The notes below the pieces were generated by a model. It worked only from the letters and a program-made list of their open reading frames with translations, searched no databases and was not told the DNA's origin. Below, piece after piece: positions 61,761-64,000 of a stretch of 64,000 bases of DNA; position 1 is the stretch's first letter; each line of letters begins with the position of its first letter. A program made the translations under genes and the position numbers. Origin of the DNA: Actinomycetospora straminea. GTDB lineage: Bacteria; Actinomycetota; Actinomycetes; Mycobacteriales; Pseudonocardiaceae. The DNA lies in contig NZ_JAQZAN010000008.1 in assembly GCF_028737255.1 (NCBI RefSeq), forward strand, positions 156,532 to 220,531, written 5' to 3'.

Positions 61761-63516
61761 GCCAGACCACCGCGGCGGCCCGGGAGCCGGTGAAGCTCTC
61801 GTGGTGGGTCGCCGGCGACACCAACGCCTTCTTCGGCCTGGGCTTCAACACGCTCGTCAACGTGCTCGTGCTGTCCGGGCTGTGCGTCGGGGTGGTCAAC
61901 ATCCCGGGCGCGGAGTCTTCGGCGTGATCCTGCCGGCGCTCGGCGTCCAGCTGCTGATCGGCAACGTCTACTACACGTACCTGGCGCGGCGGCTGGCGCG
62001 GAAGGAGGGCCGGACCGACGTCTGCGCGATGCCCTACGGCCCGTCCGTCCCGCACATGTTCATCGTCGTCTTCGTCATCATGCTGCCGATCTACCTCCAG
62101 ACGAACGACCCGCTCGCGGCCTGGGCCGCCGGCCTCGCCTGGAGCTTCATCATCGGCCTGATCGTCCTGCTCGGCGCCTTCGTCGGCCCGTTCATCCGGC
62201 GCTGGACCCCGCAGGCAGCGATGCTCGGCACCCTCGCCGGCGTCTCCATCGCCTTCATCTCGATGCGGCCGGCCGCGCAGATGTTCGAGGCGCTGTGGAT
62301 CGCGCTCCCGGTCATGGTGATCATCCTGATCGGCTTCTTCACCGACCTCAAGCTGCCGGGGAACATCCCCGTCGGGCTGGCGGCCCTGCTGCTCGGCACC
62401 GCGATCGCCTGGATCGGCGGGTACATGTCGGTGCCCGACGTGGTCGCCGCCGCCGGCGACGTCGCCGTGTCGCTGCCCACCCTCGACCTCGCCCGGCTCG
62501 GCGACGGCCTCGCCGACGTCGCCCCGCTGCTCGCGACCGCGATCCCGCTGGGCATCTACAACTTCACCGAGGGCATGACCAACGTCGAGTCCGCCGCCGT
62601 GGCCGGGGACGAGTACAACCTGCGCTCGGTCCTGCTCGCCGACGGCGCCGGCGCGGTCGTCGGCTCCGCCCTGGGCTGCCCCTTCCCGCCCGCGGTGTAC
62701 ATCGGCCACCCCGGCTGGAAGGCCGCGGGCGGGCGCACCACGTACTCCCTGGCCTCCGGCGTGGCGATCGCCCTGATGTGCTTCCTCGGCCTGTTCTCGC
62801 TGCTCGGCGCCCTGCTGCCGTTGCCGGCGATCGTGCCGATCCTGCTCTACATCGGACTGCTCATCGGGGCCCAGGCCTTCCGCGAGGTCCCGGCCCGGCA
62901 CGCCGTGGCCGTGGTGTTCGCGATCATCCCCAACATCGCCTCCTGGGCGGCGGGGCTGATGGACAACGCCCTCGACGCCGCGAACACCTCCGCCGAGCAG
63001 GTGGGCGAGGAGGCCCTCACCGGCGCCGGGCTCGTCTACCACGGCACGGCGCTGCTCGGCGGCGGTGCGATCCTCGCCGGTCTCGTCCTCGGCTCGATCA
63101 CCGCGTTCATCATCGACAAGGAGTTCTTCGCCGCTGCGGCCTACAGCGCCGCCGGCGCCGTGCTCGGGTTCGTCGGGCTCATCCACGCCGAGTCCGTCGG
63201 CTGGAACGTCGGCGGGCAGATCGCCCTCGGCTACGCCTTCGCCGCCGTCGTCCTCGTCGCCTTCGGCCTCGTCGAGCGGCGCCGGGACGCGACCCCGGGC
63301 GACGCAGCGCCCTCGACGGCCGACGATGGCAGGGCCGACGGGGGCGCGGGCGGCGAGGGCAAGGCCGACGAGGGCAAGGCCGACGAGGGCAAGGCCGACG
63401 AGGGCAAGGCCGCCGAGGACGTGCCGGCGCCGCGGTCGGCCGAGGCGGCGGCGAGCACCCCGGCGAGCACCCCGGCGAGACCTGGGGCCTCCCCCGGCGG
63501 ACCGGTGCGGGCGTGA
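61757..63516 (+). pseudogene. NCS2-like permease with a frameshift near 61915
   Basis: Reading from ATG 61757 gives MSQTTAAAREP...GVVNIPGAESSA and a stop at 61925-61927. The next frame continues with VFGVILPALGVQLLIGNVYYTYLARRLA and the rest of a roughly 12-helix transporter, to 63516. A single missing G in GAGTC (GAG|GTC expected, after 61915) would join them into one product of about 587 residues resembling solute carrier 23/NCS2-like permeases. Neighbours suggest uptake of biuret, cyanurate-like or ureido compounds. The C-terminal tail is low-complexity. It may be a sequencing error, a true inactivation, or frameshifting. Confidence 0.8.
63355..63414 (+). repeat. Tandem repeat in the permease C-terminal tail
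   Basis: Four back-to-back copies of the 15-base unit GAGGGCAAGGCCGAC (last copy one base different) encode repeats of EGKAD after the last membrane helix. Unit length is a multiple of three, so copy number can vary without breaking the frame. Confidence 0.9.
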
Positions 63517-63953
63517 CGGGGACGGCGAGCCCGGTGGCGTCGGCGGCCCCGGCCGCCGAGGGCACCGGGGGGCCCGTCCTCGACCGCCCGGACGTCGTCG
63601 CCGCGGTGACGGCGGCGTTCGAGCGCTACGAGCGAGCGTTGCGGGACGCCGACGTCGGCGTGCTCACCGAGCTCTTCTGGTCCGACCCGCGCTGCGTGCG
63701 CTACGGGGTCGCCGACCGGCAGTACGGCGCCGACGAGATCGCCGCCTGGCGCCGCGACCACCCCGGTGTGCCTCCCGGTCGACGGCTCGCCGGCACGGTC
63801 GTGGTCGCCGTCGACGACCGGACGGCGGTGGTGAGCACGCTGTTCGGCTACCCGGACCACGTTGCCGAGGGACGCCAGACCCAGACGTGGGTGCGGCTCG
63901 CGGAGGGCTGGCGGATCGTCGCGGCCCACGTCTCCGAGGTCCCGCCCGCCTGA
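63513..63953 (+). CDS. AtzH/HpxZ-like NTF2-fold protein (DUF3225)
   Basis: A 146-residue protein. DVVAAVTAAFERYERALRDADVGVLTELFWSDPRCVRYGVADRQYGADEIAAWRRDH and QTWVRLAEGWRIVAAHVSEVP match the DUF3225 family. Members act as AtzH in cyanuric acid degradation and as HpxZ in oxalurate catabolism, both linked to carboxylated urea derivatives. GTG 63513 overlaps the permease stop. It completes the ureide-type cluster. Confidence 0.85.
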   Translation: MTGTASPVASAAPAAEGTGGPVLDRPDVVAAVTAAFERYERALRDADVGVLTELFWSDPRCVRYGVADRQYGADEIAAWRRDHPGVPPGRRLAGTVVVAVDDRTAVVSTLFGYPDHVAEGRQTQTWVRLAEGWRIVAAHVSEVPPA

Positions 63954-64000
63954 CGACCGTCAGCGGGGCGAGCCCGCCTCGGCGTCGGTCGGGTCGGGGA

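Noticed and set aside
61556..61927. A separate small gene ending at 61927
   Set aside because: Its C-terminal part is the N-terminus of the permease; the neighbouring frame continues the protein exactly, so a frameshift explains it.
63355..63414. CRISPR-like repeat
   Set aside because: The 15-base units are directly adjacent with no spacers and code in frame for EGKAD.
63954..64000. C-terminus of a minus-strand gene ending at 63960
   Set aside because: A TCA at 63960 could be a stop for a frame ending DAEAGSPR, but only about 12 codons are visible, too few to support a feature.

Overview
The window is GC-rich actinobacterial DNA: third codon positions are almost all G or C, GTG starts are frequent, and genes often overlap as GTGA or ATGA. 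The core gene order lepA / rpsT / holA / comEC-comEA / octT-like / gpgP-like / rsfS / nadD / CoxE-type VWA / MoxR ATPase / proA resembles the proA-to-lepA region of Mycobacterium tuberculosis as I remember it. That points to Mycobacteriales or Pseudonocardiales; a Pseudonocardia-like genus is my guess, not shown. No tRNA, rRNA, transposase, integrase or CRISPR array was seen.

Left accessory arm (1-25.8 kb). This is dominated by organosulfur and xenobiotic-type oxidation. It holds an MFS importer (cut by the window edge), three bacterial-luciferase-family FMN monooxygenases (959, 10365, 11528), two acyl-CoA-dehydrogenase-fold SfnB/DszC-like monooxygenases (2338, 18007), a PLP transsulfuration enzyme (12921), an OsmC-like protein (14352) and a TauD-like dioxygenase (15120). 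Three short open reading frames ending in a Cys-Arg signature lie ahead of osmC, tauD and the second SfnB-like gene. They look like cysteine-sensing attenuation leader peptides, so these genes probably form a cysteine- or sulfur-starvation regulon. A fourth leader-like motif lies in frame just upstream of the SfnB-like start. Between these genes sits a P450 / MBL hydrolase / FAH-family hydrolase operon divergent from a TetR regulator, with two near-identical palindromes in the shared promoter. Hydrolases, medium-chain dehydrogenases and an FAD/NAD(P)-binding oxidoreductase follow.

Core (25.9-58 kb). A DEAD-box RNA helicase, lepA and holA lie on the minus strand. rpsT and thrC lie on the plus strand, and thrC is preceded by a textbook SAM-I (S-box) riboswitch whose closing stem overlaps the ribosome binding site. 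Then come the DNA-uptake pair comEA-comEC and an rsfS-gpgP-octT-like operon, which suggests glucosylglycerate/methylglucose lipopolysaccharide metabolism. A RecQ-like helicase with a phosphoribosyltransferase-like tail, several membrane proteins, a MOSC protein, an acyl-CoA ligase, a secreted PGRP-type amidase and proA follow.

Right accessory arm (58.1-64 kb). A GntR/FCD regulator precedes a tight cluster: allophanate-hydrolase-like amidase, two biuret/triuret-hydrolase-like cysteine hydrolases, an NCS2-like permease and an AtzH/HpxZ-like protein. Together they look like a nitrogen-scavenging pathway for ureido compounds. The permease is broken by an apparent one-base deletion near 61915.

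Intergenic structure. A composite hairpin occurs three times (9548, 22923, 42208) and a second hairpin type twice (3534, 7809), always at gene 3' ends or junctions.
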